Assembly (NCBI GenBank): GCA_963699825.1 | Contig: CAVOVI010000001.1 | Location: forward strand, 186,001-250,000 | DNA: 64,000 bases | Reading direction: 5' to 3' | Source: SPDF01 sp963699825 | Lineage (GTDB): Bacteria > Gemmatimonadota > Gemmatimonadetes > Gemmatimonadales > GWC2-71-9 | Shown here: piece after piece, positions 48,124 to 57,008 of the stretch | Position numbering within the stretch: the stretch's first letter is position 1 | Layout of the letters: each line of letters opens with the position of its first letter | Position numbers and translations under genes: made by a program | The notes under the pieces: model-generated | What the model was told of the DNA's origin: nothing | What the model saw: only the letters and a program-made list of their open reading frames with translations | The model's database searches: none

Positions 48124-48152
48124 CTCTTCCTGTCCCTTTCACCGGTTCCCGA

Positions 48153-49388
48153 ATGACTGCCAAGCGCGCGAAGCAAAAGCGGTACCTGTTCACGTCCGAA
48201 TCCGTGACCGAAGGCCACCCTGACAAGGTGGCCGACCAGATCTCAGATGCGGTGCTCGATGCCATTCTCGCCGAGGATCCGAACGGGCGTGTTGCGTGCG
48301 AGACCATGGTCACGACCGGTATGGTCATGGTGGCGGGTGAAATCACCACGAAGACGTACGTCGATATCCCGGGTATCGTCCGGAGTACCGTCGAGCGGAT
48401 CGGGTACAACGATGCCACGCACGGCTTCGATTACCGGACCTGCGCGGTCCTGTCGTCGATCGGGCGCCAGTCGGCCGACATTGCGATGGGCGTGGATGAG
48501 TCCGACGACAAGGAGCAGGGCGCAGGCGACCAGGGGATGATGTTCGGGTACGCCACGCGGGAGACGCGGGAGCGGATGCCGCTGCCGATCATGCTCGCGC
48601 ACCGCATCGCCGAGCGGCTCGCGGCGGTCCGCAAGGGCGCCAACGGCCTCGACCAGCTCGCATGGCTGCGGCCGGACGGCAAGTCACAGGTGTCCGTGGA
48701 GTATGAGGGAAACAAGCCGGTGGCGGTCCGCACCGTCGTGGTGTCTACCCAGCACGCGGAGCGCCACGCCAATCGTCAGCTCGCGCAGTCGACGATCCGG
48801 CAGGCCGTCATCGAGCATGTCATCCGGCCGGTGCTGGAGATGGCTGGGTTCGGGGAGGGTCGGACGAAGTTCCTGATCAATCCCACCGGCCGTTTCGTCA
48901 TCGGCGGACCGCATGGCGACGCCGGGTTGACGGGCCGCAAGATCATCGTCGATACCTATGGCGGCATGGCGCGCCACGGCGGCGGCGCCTTCAGCGGCAA
49001 GGATCCCTCCAAGGTGGACCGCAGCGCCACCTACGCCGCCCGGTGGGTGGCCAAGAACATCGTGGAGGCCAAGCTGGCCGATCGGTGCGAGGTACAGGTG
49101 GCATACGCGATCGGTGTCGCGGAGCCGGTCTCCATCATGGTGGATACCTTCGGCACCGGGGTGATGCCAGACGAGCAGCTCGAGCGTGTCGTCCGGCGGT
49201 CGTTCGATCTCACCCCGCGCGGAATCATCACGGCCCTCAAGCTCAAGCGCCCGATCTACGGCCCCACAGCCGCCTACGGCCATTTTGGCCGGAAGCCGGT
49301 GACGGCGAAGGTGAACGGACGGCCGCAGGATTTCTTCACCTGGGAGCAGCCCAGCCGGGTGCGCGCCCTGCTCAGCGAAGCGCGGTAG
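48153..49388 (+). CDS. metK: S-adenosylmethionine synthetase
   Basis: Makes SAM from methionine and ATP. RYLFTSESVTEGHPDKVADQ contains the methionine- and ATP-site GHPDK; GAGDQGMMFGYATRETRERM is the second signature, and GGGAFSGKDPSKVDRSATYA the third, a glycine-rich P-loop-like motif. The 411 residues are a little longer than the usual 385-400. SAM is needed by MiaB in this window. A possible promoter lies in the ptsI 3' end. It is followed after 7 bases by the nuclease-family gene. Confidence 0.97.
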   Translation: MTAKRAKQKRYLFTSESVTEGHPDKVADQISDAVLDAILAEDPNGRVACETMVTTGMVMVAGEITTKTYVDIPGIVRSTVERIGYNDATHGFDYRTCAVLSSIGRQSADIAMGVDESDDKEQGAGDQGMMFGYATRETRERMPLPIMLAHRIAERLAAVRKGANGLDQLAWLRPDGKSQVSVEYEGNKPVAVRTVVVSTQHAERHANRQLAQSTIRQAVIEHVIRPVLEMAGFGEGRTKFLINPTGRFVIGGPHGDAGLTGRKIIVDTYGGMARHGGGAFSGKDPSKVDRSATYAARWVAKNIVEAKLADRCEVQVAYAIGVAEPVSIMVDTFGTGVMPDEQLERVVRRSFDLTPRGIITALKLKRPIYGPTAAYGHFGRKPVTAKVNGRPQDFFTWEQPSRVRALLSEAR

Positions 49389-49395
49389 GACGCCA

Positions 49396-49887
49396 ATGAT
49401 CGAGGTACAGGTGGTGCATCTCGGCCTCGATCAGACCACCAACAGTCCGGTGGTCCTGCTGAAGGAACGCGAGGGTGAGCGGGTCCTCCCGATCTGGATC
49501 GGACCCGCGGAGGCCAGCGCCATTGCCATGGAGATGCAGGGGGTCAAGGCACAGCGGCCGATGACGCACGACCTGCTCAAGCATGTGATCCTCGGGTTGG
49601 GCGGTGAACTGCGCCGCGTCACGATCACGAACGTCCGGGACAACACCTACTTTGCCGAACTGCTCATCCGCCGTGACGAACAGATGGTCCAGGTCGATGC
49701 CCGCCCTTCGGACAGTATTGCGCTGGCCCTCCGGCTCCACGCACCCATCTATACCAGCGACGACCTCCTCGACCAGAGCGGGACAGAGAGCGGCCCGCCG
49801 ACCCCCGAGCGCCGACTCGACGCCGAGTCCCTCAAGCAGTACTTGGAGAAGCTCGACCCGCAGGACTTCGGGCGCTTCACGCCGTAG
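49396..49887 (+). CDS. Bifunctional-nuclease (BFN, DUF151) family protein
   Basis: A 163-residue protein with a BFN domain. IEVQVVHLGLDQTTNSPVVL, LPIWIGPAEASAIAMEMQGV, RPMTHDLLKHVILGLGGELR and RPSDSIALALRLHAPIYTSD are the family blocks in order. BFN proteins were named for nuclease activity in plants; the bacterial role is unclear, and in Mycoplasma- or Thermotoga-type proteins only structure is known to me. The C-terminus adds an acidic helix (DAESLKQYLEKLDPQDFGR). It follows metK closely and is adjacent to an exported protein of unknown function. Confidence 0.9.
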   Translation: MIEVQVVHLGLDQTTNSPVVLLKEREGERVLPIWIGPAEASAIAMEMQGVKAQRPMTHDLLKHVILGLGGELRRVTITNVRDNTYFAELLIRRDEQMVQVDARPSDSIALALRLHAPIYTSDDLLDQSGTESGPPTPERRLDAESLKQYLEKLDPQDFGRFTP

Positions 49888-50986
49888 TCTCTCCGCCCTT
49901 GTCGCGGGGCTCACCTGCCTCGGCATCACGCCGGTCGCCGCACAACTCCCCCTCAGCGTTTCCGGTCAGATCGTTCGCATCCAGGAGGGCGATTCCGTCG
50001 CCGCCACTGGTGTCTCCGTCACCCTGCATCGCATCAGTCGGACGGTGCAGGGGGCGATCGACTCGATGCTGACCGGAGAGGATGGCCGGTTCCGGTTTCG
50101 TGGAACGGCGGACACGGCGGCGATCTACCTCGTCAGCGCGAGGTTTGCCGGCATCGAGTACTTCAGCGAGCCGCTGCGGGCACCTGGGGCCGGACGGATC
50201 TCCATCGCGGTATCGGACACCTCCTCGTCAGCGCCGGTGCGTCTCGCCAGCCGCCACGTGATCATCCGGCCCCCGGATGAATCAGGGACCCGCGCGGTCC
50301 TCGATCTCTTCACGATCCGGAACGATGGGCCGGACACCCGCGTCGGAGCGGATACCCTCAGCCCGGCCTGGCAGTTCGTTCTCCCCGCGGGGGCGCTCCA
50401 GCCCGAGGTTCCAGAGGGTGATGTCAGTCCGACGGCCATTCGATTCGTGGGAGACTCGATGTTTGTCCTGGCTCCCATCGCGCCCGGCCAGAAAAACATC
50501 ATGGTCAGTTACCGGCTCCCCGTCGCGATCGATCATCCGCGCTGGGTGGCACCGGTCGACTCGTTCGACCTGCTGGTCGAGGAGCCCGGCGCGACAGTTC
50601 GCGGGGCCGGTCTCACCGATCGGGCGCCCGTCGAGCTGATGGGCAGCACGCTGAGGCGGTGGACGGCGACTCCCCCGACGGGCGGATCCGGCGAGGTCGA
50701 ATTCAGTTCGAGCGCCATCGGATTGAGCCGGGCGCTCTACTGGCTGGTCGGTGGCGTTGCCCTGCTGCTGCTCGGCGGTGCGGGGTTGGCGTTCCGGCGG
50801 GCGCGCCGCCTGGCTGGGGCAACCAGGGCGCCTCCAGAGGTGGATCTGATCGAGGAACTCGCACGGCTCGACGCCAGGTATACCGGGAAACGGGAGCAGG
50901 TCTCCGCGGAGGAATGGGCGGCGTACGAGGCGGAGCGTGCCAGGCTCAAGTCGGCCGCCCTTGCCGGAGGACGTCCCGGACCGTAG
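49862..50986 (+). CDS. Exported, membrane-anchored protein with carboxypeptidase-like repeat, start unresolved
   Basis: An exported protein of about 370 residues. A signal peptide is visible (RRSLSALVAGLTCLGITPVA, then AQLPLSVSG), followed by a beta-sandwich of the carboxypeptidase regulatory-like type (SVAATGVSVTLHRISR, DGRFRFRGTADTAAIYLVSA). A transmembrane segment lies near the C-terminus (ALYWLVGGVALLLLGGAGLA) and then a charged cytoplasmic tail (IEELARLDARYTGKREQVSA). No ATG, GTG or TTG precedes the signal peptide in this frame within a sensible distance, so I place the start after the nuclease-family coding region and mark it unresolved. A sequence error upstream is likely. Function unknown; the cobalamin riboswitch follows. 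Confidence 0.7.
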   Translation, partial: RTSGASRRSLSALVAGLTCLGITPVAAQLPLSVSGQIVRIQEGDSVAATGVSVTLHRISRTVQGAIDSMLTGEDGRFRFRGTADTAAIYLVSARFAGIEYFSEPLRAPGAGRISIAVSDTSSSAPVRLASRHVIIRPPDESGTRAVLDLFTIRNDGPDTRVGADTLSPAWQFVLPAGALQPEVPEGDVSPTAIRFVGDSMFVLAPIAPGQKNIMVSYRLPVAIDHPRWVAPVDSFDLLVEEPGATVRGAGLTDRAPVELMGSTLRRWTATPPTGGSGEVEFSSSAIGLSRALYWLVGGVALLLLGGAGLAFRRARRLAGATRAPPEVDLIEELARLDARYTGKREQVSAEEWAAYEAERARLKSAALAGGRPGP

Positions 50987-51004
50987 CTTTGCCGCAGTCA
51001 CAAT

Positions 51005-51150
51005 TGATCGACAGCGAACGCAGATTTTCGGAAGCCGGTGAGATTCCGGCGCGGCCCCGCCACTGTAACGGGCACTTCTCTCCACTCACGATGCCACTGG
51101 GAAACCGGGAAGGCGAGTGGAGGCCCGGAGCCAGGAGACCTCTTCGTTCG
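51005..51150 (+). promoter_or_regulatory. Cobalamin riboswitch aptamer
   Basis: Adenosylcobalamin-type aptamer in the 265-base gap before btuF. The core GAAGCCGGTGAGATTCCGG begins at 51031 and is followed by GCGGCCCCGCCACTGTAA at 51051-51068. GCCACTGGGAAACCGGGAAGG at 51093-51113 is the classic internal stem-loop, enclosed by CCACTC at 51082-51087 pairing with GAGTGG at 51115-51120. The B12 box GGAGCCAGGAGACC is at 51127-51140. All conserved elements are in the standard order. It should repress the downstream uptake genes when cobalamin is plentiful. Confidence 0.95.
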
Positions 51151-51188
51151 CGCCACCGTATGTTCCCTCGGGGGAGGGACAGGTGGCG
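51151..51188 (+). promoter_or_regulatory. Hairpin between riboswitch aptamer and terminator
   Basis: CGCCACC at 51151-51157 pairs with GGTGGCG at 51182-51188, with an inner TCCCTC at 51164-51169 and GAGGGA at 51174-51179. It may be part of the expression platform. Its pairing partners for an antiterminator are not settled. Confidence 0.5.
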
Positions 51189-51223
51189 TGCCCCGGCCTG
51201 TTCCCGCCGAGTCCCGCCCATCG

Positions 51224-51253
51224 CCGCCCTCCCGGAAGTGGGCGGTTTTCTTT
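51224..51253 (+). terminator. Intrinsic terminator of the cobalamin riboswitch
   Basis: CCGCCC at 51224-51229 pairs with GGGCGG at 51240-51245, followed by TTTTCTTT at 51246-51253. CCGCCCA at 51214-51220 could pair with the same right arm (TGGGCGG, 51239-51245), giving a second possible stem. The T-run overlaps the btuF start codon, so control is by premature termination and possibly also by start-site masking. Confidence 0.8.
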
Positions 51254-52148
51254 GGACCACATTCGTCGACCGGCCTGGATCCTCCTTGCACTCCTGCTCA
51301 GTCTGGGCGGGTGCGAGGGGCGCCCCCCTGCGGTCGGGAGGCGCCCGCTCGTCGCCGTGGACGACCTCGGCGACACGGTGCGCCTCGCCACGCCGGCCAC
51401 TCGCATCGTCTCGCTCATCCCCGCCACGACGGAAATCCTCTTTGCCCTCGGCGTGGGCGATCAGGTGGTCGGTCGGACTACCTGGTGCGATTACCCGGCA
51501 AAGGCGAGCACGGTCCCGAGTCTCGGCGATGGCCTCCAGCCAAATCTGGAGGCGATCGTCGCCGCGCGCCCCGACCTGGTCGTGCTCTACAACTCCATTC
51601 AGAACGTCGCGGCCGCGGAACGACTCCGCGCGCAGCAGATCCCGACCCTGCTGGTCACCACCGATCATCTCTCGGACGTACCTCGCCTCGCGCGCATGCT
51701 CGCACCGCTCGCGGGCCGCGCCAGTACCGGGGACAGCCTCGCCCGCCTTTTCGACGCCCAGCTGGACAGCGCCACCGTCCGCGGCATCGCCACTCCCCGG
51801 AGCGTCCTGGTCCTCGCGTGGGACCAGCCGCCCATCGCCATCGGGTCAGGGAGCTTCCTAAGTGAACTGGTGGACCTCGCCGGCGGCCGGAACGTCTTTG
51901 CGGATCTCGCGGCCCCGTCGGCACCGGTGAGTCTGGAAGCCATCGCCAGCCGGGACGTGGATGTCGTGCTGGTGCTCGGCGACAGCGTGCCGGCGTGGGC
52001 CTACCGTGCCGAATGGCAGTCGGTGGACGCAGTACGGGAGCGCCGTTTCGTCTATGTGCCGGCGGATCTCTTCAGTCGACCAAGTCCGCGGAGTCCCGCC
52101 GCCCTCCGCGCCCTCGTCGTCGCGCTCGCGTCCGAGATGCCGTCGTGA
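51252..52148 (+). CDS. btuF: Cobalamin ABC-transporter substrate-binding lipoprotein
   Basis: Periplasmic vitamin B12 binder of the BtuF/FepB type. TTG at 51252 opens DHIRRPAWILLALLLSLGGC, a lipoprotein signal with lipobox LGGC. The body has ATRIVSLIPATTEILFALGV, VVGRTTWCDYPAKASTVPSL, GDGLQPNLEAIVAARPDLVV and LVLAWDQPPIAIGSGSFLSE plus LVDLAGGRNVFAD, the two-lobe family pattern. The corrected mature protein has about 275 residues. Here the fold is lipid-anchored, whereas E. coli BtuF is soluble. It is the first gene after the riboswitch and overlaps btuC by GTGA. No ATG fits the signal peptide. Confidence 0.88.
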   Translation: MDHIRRPAWILLALLLSLGGCEGRPPAVGRRPLVAVDDLGDTVRLATPATRIVSLIPATTEILFALGVGDQVVGRTTWCDYPAKASTVPSLGDGLQPNLEAIVAARPDLVVLYNSIQNVAAAERLRAQQIPTLLVTTDHLSDVPRLARMLAPLAGRASTGDSLARLFDAQLDSATVRGIATPRSVLVLAWDQPPIAIGSGSFLSELVDLAGGRNVFADLAAPSAPVSLEAIASRDVDVVLVLGDSVPAWAYRAEWQSVDAVRERRFVYVPADLFSRPSPRSPAALRALVVALASEMPS

Positions 52149-53119
52149 CGCGCGGCCGGTGGATCACCCTCTTCCTCGCGACCGCGCTGGCGCTGCTGGC
52201 CGGCCTCGTGATCGGCGCCGTCGACATCGGGTGGACGGGGCTGATGGGCGCTTTCATGACATCGCCGACGGGAGAGGCATCGCTCGTCCGGTATCTGCGC
52301 ATGCCCCGCGTCCTGCTGGCGTTCCTCGTGGGCGGCGCCCTCTCGGTGGCGGGGGCTTCGCTGCAGGCGCTCGTCCGGAATCCCCTCGCCGATCCGTACC
52401 TTGTCGGGCTTTCCGGTGGCGCCGGACTCGGCGCGGTGCTGGCCATCGCGCTGCATGTCGGTGGCGCATGGGCCGTACCGATCGCCGCGTTCGCCGGCGC
52501 GCTCGGAGCGGTGGCAATCGTCTATCGACTCAGCGTGGTGGCGGGACGACGACTCGACCCCCACATCCTCCTGCTCGGGGGCGTGGTGATCGGGGCGTTC
52601 GCCGGGTCCCTGATGAGCGCCGTCATCATCCTCGCGCCCGCGGCTGAGTTGCGCAGCGCCATGCTCTGGCTCCTGGGCGGCTTCGGAATGGCTTCGTGGC
52701 CGGCCGTGGCCATCTTCGGCGTATACGCGCTGATCCCGCTTGGCATGCTGGGTGCAAGCGCGCGCGGCCTGGACCTCCTCACGCTCGGTGAGGAGAACGC
52801 CCAGCACCTCGGCGCGGACGTGGAACGCCTCAAGCGGAGGGTCTACCTGTCGGTCGCGGCCCTGACGGGTGCCGCCGTCGCGGTTTCGGGGATCATCGGG
52901 TTTGTCGGACTTGTGGTGCCGCATGTCATGCGGCGCTGGGGGGGACCACTTCACCGGCAGCTTCTCCCGGCGGCATTTCTCGCGGGCGGGGCATTTCTCG
53001 TCCTCTCCGATTTGCTGGCGCGCAGCATCTTCCGGCCGCTCGAGCTCCCTGTTGGCGTGGTCACAGCCCTGATCGGCGTGCCGATCTTCGCCCTGCAATT
53101 GAGGCGGTCGCTGCAATGA
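52145..53119 (+). CDS. btuC: Cobalamin ABC-transporter permease
   Basis: FecCD/BtuC-family inner-membrane permease with about ten helices. RYLRMPRVLLAFLVGGALSV, AGASLQALVRNPLADPYLVG, LSGGAGLGAVLA and VSGIIGFVGLVVPHVMRRWG are the signatures of this family; the last carries the coupling loop to the ATPase. Length is 324 residues. GTG at 52145 overlaps the btuF stop and the stop overlaps btuD. B12 is the inferred substrate because of the riboswitch; the family also carries siderophores and haem. Confidence 0.92.
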   Translation: MTRGRWITLFLATALALLAGLVIGAVDIGWTGLMGAFMTSPTGEASLVRYLRMPRVLLAFLVGGALSVAGASLQALVRNPLADPYLVGLSGGAGLGAVLAIALHVGGAWAVPIAAFAGALGAVAIVYRLSVVAGRRLDPHILLLGGVVIGAFAGSLMSAVIILAPAAELRSAMLWLLGGFGMASWPAVAIFGVYALIPLGMLGASARGLDLLTLGEENAQHLGADVERLKRRVYLSVAALTGAAVAVSGIIGFVGLVVPHVMRRWGGPLHRQLLPAAFLAGGAFLVLSDLLARSIFRPLELPVGVVTALIGVPIFALQLRRSLQ

Positions 53120-53910
53120 CGCTCCGGGGCGTGGATCTCACCGTGCAGTACGCCGGCGCCGCCGAACCTGCATTGCGCCGGGTGCACTGCGACGTGGCGC
53201 CGGGGCGGTTGCTGGCGGTGGTCGGACCGAATGGCAGCGGAAAGTCGACGCTCCTGCGGGCGCTCCTCGGCCTCGCCGATCTCGAGACAGGCTCCGTCTC
53301 CCTGAAGGGGCGCCCGCTGGGCGACTGGCGGCGAGCCGATATCGCGACGGTGATCGGTGTGGTCAGTCAGCGTGAGGACATTCTCTTCCCGCTCGGGGTG
53401 GAGGAGACGGTCTTGATGGCCCGGTATGCCCGGCTGGGCCCACTGGCACCCGCCGGCGACGCGGACCGGGCCGCGGTGCGCAACGCGCTTGAACGGTGCG
53501 ACGCCTGGTCGCTCCGCCACCGCGCCACGGACACACTGTCGGGCGGTGAGTGGCAGCGCGTCCGGGTGGCTCGGGCCCTCGCGCAGGAGCCCGAGGCGCT
53601 CCTCCTGGACGAACCGACTGTCGCCCTCGATGTGCGGCACGAAATGGAAGTGTTCGAATTGGTGCGGTCGCTGACGGACGGCGGCCTCGGGGCACTGGTC
53701 ATCACACATCACCTCAACCTCGCGGCTCGCTACGCGGACGCACTCCTGCTGCTCAACGAGGGGCGCGCCGTGGCGCACGGACCACCGGCGGACGTACTCC
53801 GCGAGGGTATCCTGTCGACCGTCTTTCAGTGGCCCGTGGCGGTGTCGCCGTGGCGAAGCGGGGCGCCACAGGTCGTTCCCCTGCGCCCGGGCGAGGCGCC
53901 GGGCCCGTGA
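53116..53910 (+). CDS. btuD: Cobalamin ABC-transporter ATPase
   Basis: ABC ATPase paired with the preceding permease. Walker A is VVGPNGSGKSTLLRALLG, the Q-loop is VVSQRED, the signature is LSGGEWQRVRVARALAQEPE and Walker B is LLLDEPTVALDVRHE, followed by the switch histidine in VITHHLNLAARYAD. Length is 264 residues. ATG 53116 overlaps btuC. A slightly unusual LSGGEWQR replaces LSGGExQR. It completes BtuFCD. Confidence 0.93.
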   Translation: MTLRGVDLTVQYAGAAEPALRRVHCDVAPGRLLAVVGPNGSGKSTLLRALLGLADLETGSVSLKGRPLGDWRRADIATVIGVVSQREDILFPLGVEETVLMARYARLGPLAPAGDADRAAVRNALERCDAWSLRHRATDTLSGGEWQRVRVARALAQEPEALLLDEPTVALDVRHEMEVFELVRSLTDGGLGALVITHHLNLAARYADALLLLNEGRAVAHGPPADVLREGILSTVFQWPVAVSPWRSGAPQVVPLRPGEAPGP

Positions 53911-55953
53911 GGGAGGGGATGGTCCTGCTGGCCGTGGCATTGCACGCACCCGCGTTCCTCCTGGCTCAGGCCCCCGCTGCCATCGCCGGACGGGTCCTGG
54001 ACGCCCGCACCGGCGCACCAGTGTCGGGGGCGCGCATTGAAGTTGGAGCCATGTCGGCCCAGGCCGATGCCGGGGGCCGCTTCCGCCTCGGCGGGCTGCC
54101 GGCCGGCACAGCGGCGCTCGTGGTCACGGCGGTTGGATACCGCCCGGAGCGTGAGCAGCTCGACCTGCTTGCCGGGATGGATGCCGAGCGGACGGTTCGT
54201 CTCGAGGGAATGATGCCAGCGCTGCCGGAGATCAGCGTGCAGGCGGCAGCTGCACAGGGTGCCACGATTGGTCATGAGGCGCTGGTCCAGCGGGGGAGTG
54301 ATGTCGCGACCGCCATCGACGGGTGGGAAGGAGTCGTGGTGCGCCGGAGTGGAGGCAACGGTCCGGCGGCTCCGCAGGTGCGGGGCAGCGCACCTGAGGA
54401 AGTGATCGTGCTCGTCGATGGATTCGCGATCAACGACCCGCTGACCGGCCGAGCCGACCTCAGTCGACTCTCCACCCGGGACGTCGCATCGGTGCAGGTG
54501 CGCCCAGGGGCACAGTCGGCGGGAGGCGCGGGAACCGCGGTCGGCGGTGTCATCGACATTCGGAGCCAGAATCGGGGGGATGCCGAAGCCTCCGGCTGGT
54601 TCGGGAGCCATGGGTCTGCTGGAGGGACCGTGTCAGGGTCAATCAGCGGAACCCGGTTCTTCGTCCGGGCAGACCGGCTGCCGGACGGATTCCTGTACGC
54701 CGTTCCTGTGAACCGTGGAGGCGGGGAAGGGGAACGGGTGAACGCCGGCGGGACGATAGGCTCGCTCTCGATCCGGCGCGCCGGACGCGTGGCGGTGCAG
54801 GGGCGGGCGAGCATCTCCAGCCGCGGACTCCCCGGGTCCGTCGGGAACGAGACGCCGAACGCTTCGGCAGAGGATCGCGCCGCGTTCCTGGGGGTGACGC
54901 TCACCGGCAGCTCCCGTCTGAGCGGTTCTGTGCAGTACCTGCAGACGCGGGCAGCGGATGCGGCCCCCCCCTCGGGCCCGGCATACGATGTACAATCCAC
55001 CGGCTGGAGCGGTACAGTCGATTGGTCCCTCGGACTGCCGCTCGCGATTGGTGAATGGCAGGGGGACGTCGAAGTCGGTGCCAACGCCCGGCACGATACC
55101 TACCAGGGCGACGTAGTGCGCGAGGGGACCCGGTTTTCCCGCGGGGGTGTCCGTGCGACGAGTACGCTCCGCCCGCGGGGCGACTCGCCCTGGTCTGTCA
55201 CGCCGTCGCTGCGCCTGGACTGGTGGACGGGGGAGAGCGCTCCGCTGGGGAGCGCCCGGATCGATGCAGGGTGGCGACGAGGTGGAACCGCATTGCAGGG
55301 TTCGCTGGGCTCCGCCGTCTCCGCGCCCCCGCTCGCGGACCTCTTCTTCCGCGAGGGGGTGGGGGTCGCGCTGAATCCATCCCTCCGTCCCGAGCGCGTG
55401 GCGTGGGAAATGGAACTCGGCGCATCGCAGGAGTGGTCGCTCTTCGAGCTGCCGGTCGTTGCGTCGGTTCGAGGGTACTACGGTCGCGTGGAGGACATGA
55501 TTCTCTGGGCACCGGGCGTCGGGTTCATCTGGAGCCCCCGGAATTACGACGTGATTCGCCGCGGGATCGACGGCTCCCTGACGCTTCCGCCTCCCTCCCT
55601 CACTGTCGTTGGGGGTCCAGGGGGCGTGGACACCGATTACCTATGATGTGCCCGGTGGGGCCCAGGTGCAGTACAGGCCGACGGGAACGTGGGGCGCCTC
55701 GATGGGTTGGGCGTCAGCCCAATGGGGCGTCGATGCCAGGTGGCGCTGGGTCGGCGAGCGGTACCCCAACCCCGGGGGCGTGAATCCTCGTCCCGCGTAC
55801 GGCGTGATGGACGTCGGTGTGGAGTGGTCAATCGGCACCGCGACCCTGCGGGCCGACTTGCGGGATCTGTTCGACGCTCGTGCGGAATTCCTCGCCGGCT
55901 ACCCGACACCAGGGCGCACGGCGATCGTCTCTATCTCAATGGAGTGGCAATGA
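53907..55953 (+). CDS. TonB-dependent outer-membrane receptor, BtuB-like by context (one frame break)
   Basis: Outer-membrane receptor for a TonB-energised substrate. GTG at 53907 overlaps btuD. A signal peptide (LLAVALHAPAFLLAQ) precedes a carboxypeptidase regulatory-like domain (IAGRVLDARTGAPVSGARIE). The plug has EEVIVLVDGFAINDPLTGRA and SVQVRPGAQSAGGAGTAVGG, followed by barrel strands. A surplus G near 55610 shifts the frame; the barrel continues with WTPITYDVPGGAQVQYRPTG, ends in VSISMEWQ and stops at 55953. The corrected length is 681 residues. B12 as ligand rests on the riboswitch and BtuFCD. The final strand ends in an aromatic pair, as expected for BAM. Confidence 0.9.
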
Positions 55954-57000
55954 TGGGTCATCGACTCCCCCGTCGCGTTCTTCTTGGATGCCTGGCGGCG
56001 TCCGCCATCGGGTGCGCCGATCCGGAAGCGCCGCTGCCGGCGCCGTCGGAAGTGGTGCTCGTCGTCAACTCGCTCGAATCGTCGCTCAGCGTCGTGCCGG
56101 TCGAATGCCACGGGCTCGACCTACAAGATTCCGCTGGGCGGTACGACGCCGACGCCGGTCGGCGTTTCGGCGCTCGGTGCGTACGCGATCGTTCCCATGG
56201 GCATCGACCACGCGGCAACCGTCGTCGACTTGTCGATCGGTTCGGTGTCGCGAGTGGTGCCGCTGGCGAACGGATCCGGTGCCACCGGCTCGGCGATCGT
56301 GGACGACTCGATTGCCTACGTGGCGAACCCAGGGCTGAACACGGTCACCCGGATCAACTACCTGACCGGTGATACCGCGAGCGTGGCGGTCGGGGTCTAT
56401 CCGCAGGGCGTCATCGCCACACGGGGGAAGGTGTTCGTGCTCAACGGGAACCTCGTCAACTTCGCCGTCAACGGGCCGGGGTGGATTACGGTCATCGATC
56501 CGATCACCAACACCAGGGCGACGGGGATCGACTCGATTCCCCTGCCGGCGCCGGGCAATCCGCAGTTCGCTGTCGTCGGGGGTGACGGGCGGATCTACGT
56601 GATGAACGTCGGCAACTATGTCGATGACGGCCGCCTCTCCATCGTCGATCCGGTGGCTCGTGTCGAGCTGGCCAACTTCGGCGGCTTCGGCCCTGGGCCG
56701 GGTGACGTGGCCACCGACGGCGGCGATCGCCTCTTCGTCAGTTCATTCACGGAAGGGCTGATGGAGTTCAACATCGCCACGCGCACGCTCGTGCTGGGCG
56801 CGGGCGATGGCATCCCGATTCCCGACAACTCCGGCGTCGCGGTGGACTCGGATGGGCGGATCTACGGGATTTCGGCGGGGTGCGGAGGCGGCGCGGGAGG
56901 CGAGGCGCATGTCCTCCGGCCGGACTATACCGAACGGACGGTGGTTCCCCTGGGTGCGTGCGCGATCGGGTCGGCCGTCACGCAGATTCCCGCAGAGTAG
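55950..57000 (+). CDS. Beta-propeller (YncE-like) lipoprotein, candidate cobalamin-binding surface protein (one frame break)
   Basis: A predicted outer-membrane lipoprotein of about 349 residues. MMGHRLPRRVLLGCLAASAI precedes the lipobox AIGC. A surplus base near 56100 separates NSLESSLSVV from NATGSTYKIPLGG. The body repeats a blade pattern: GIDHAATVVDLSIGSVSRVV, SIAYVANPGLNTVTRINYLT, GVYPQGVIATRGKVFVLNGN, and PGNPQFAVVGGDGRIYVMNV. These are YncE/NHL-like propeller blades. Bacteroides BtuG is likewise a surface propeller lipoprotein encoded with BtuB, so a partner role for the receptor is plausible. No BtuG-specific residue was checked. It is the last gene of the cobalamin operon. Confidence 0.8.
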
Positions 57001-57008
57001 ATTGGGGA

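Noticed and set aside
48124..48152. SAM riboswitch before metK.
   Set aside because: Only 29 bases separate ptsI and metK, too short for any SAM aptamer.
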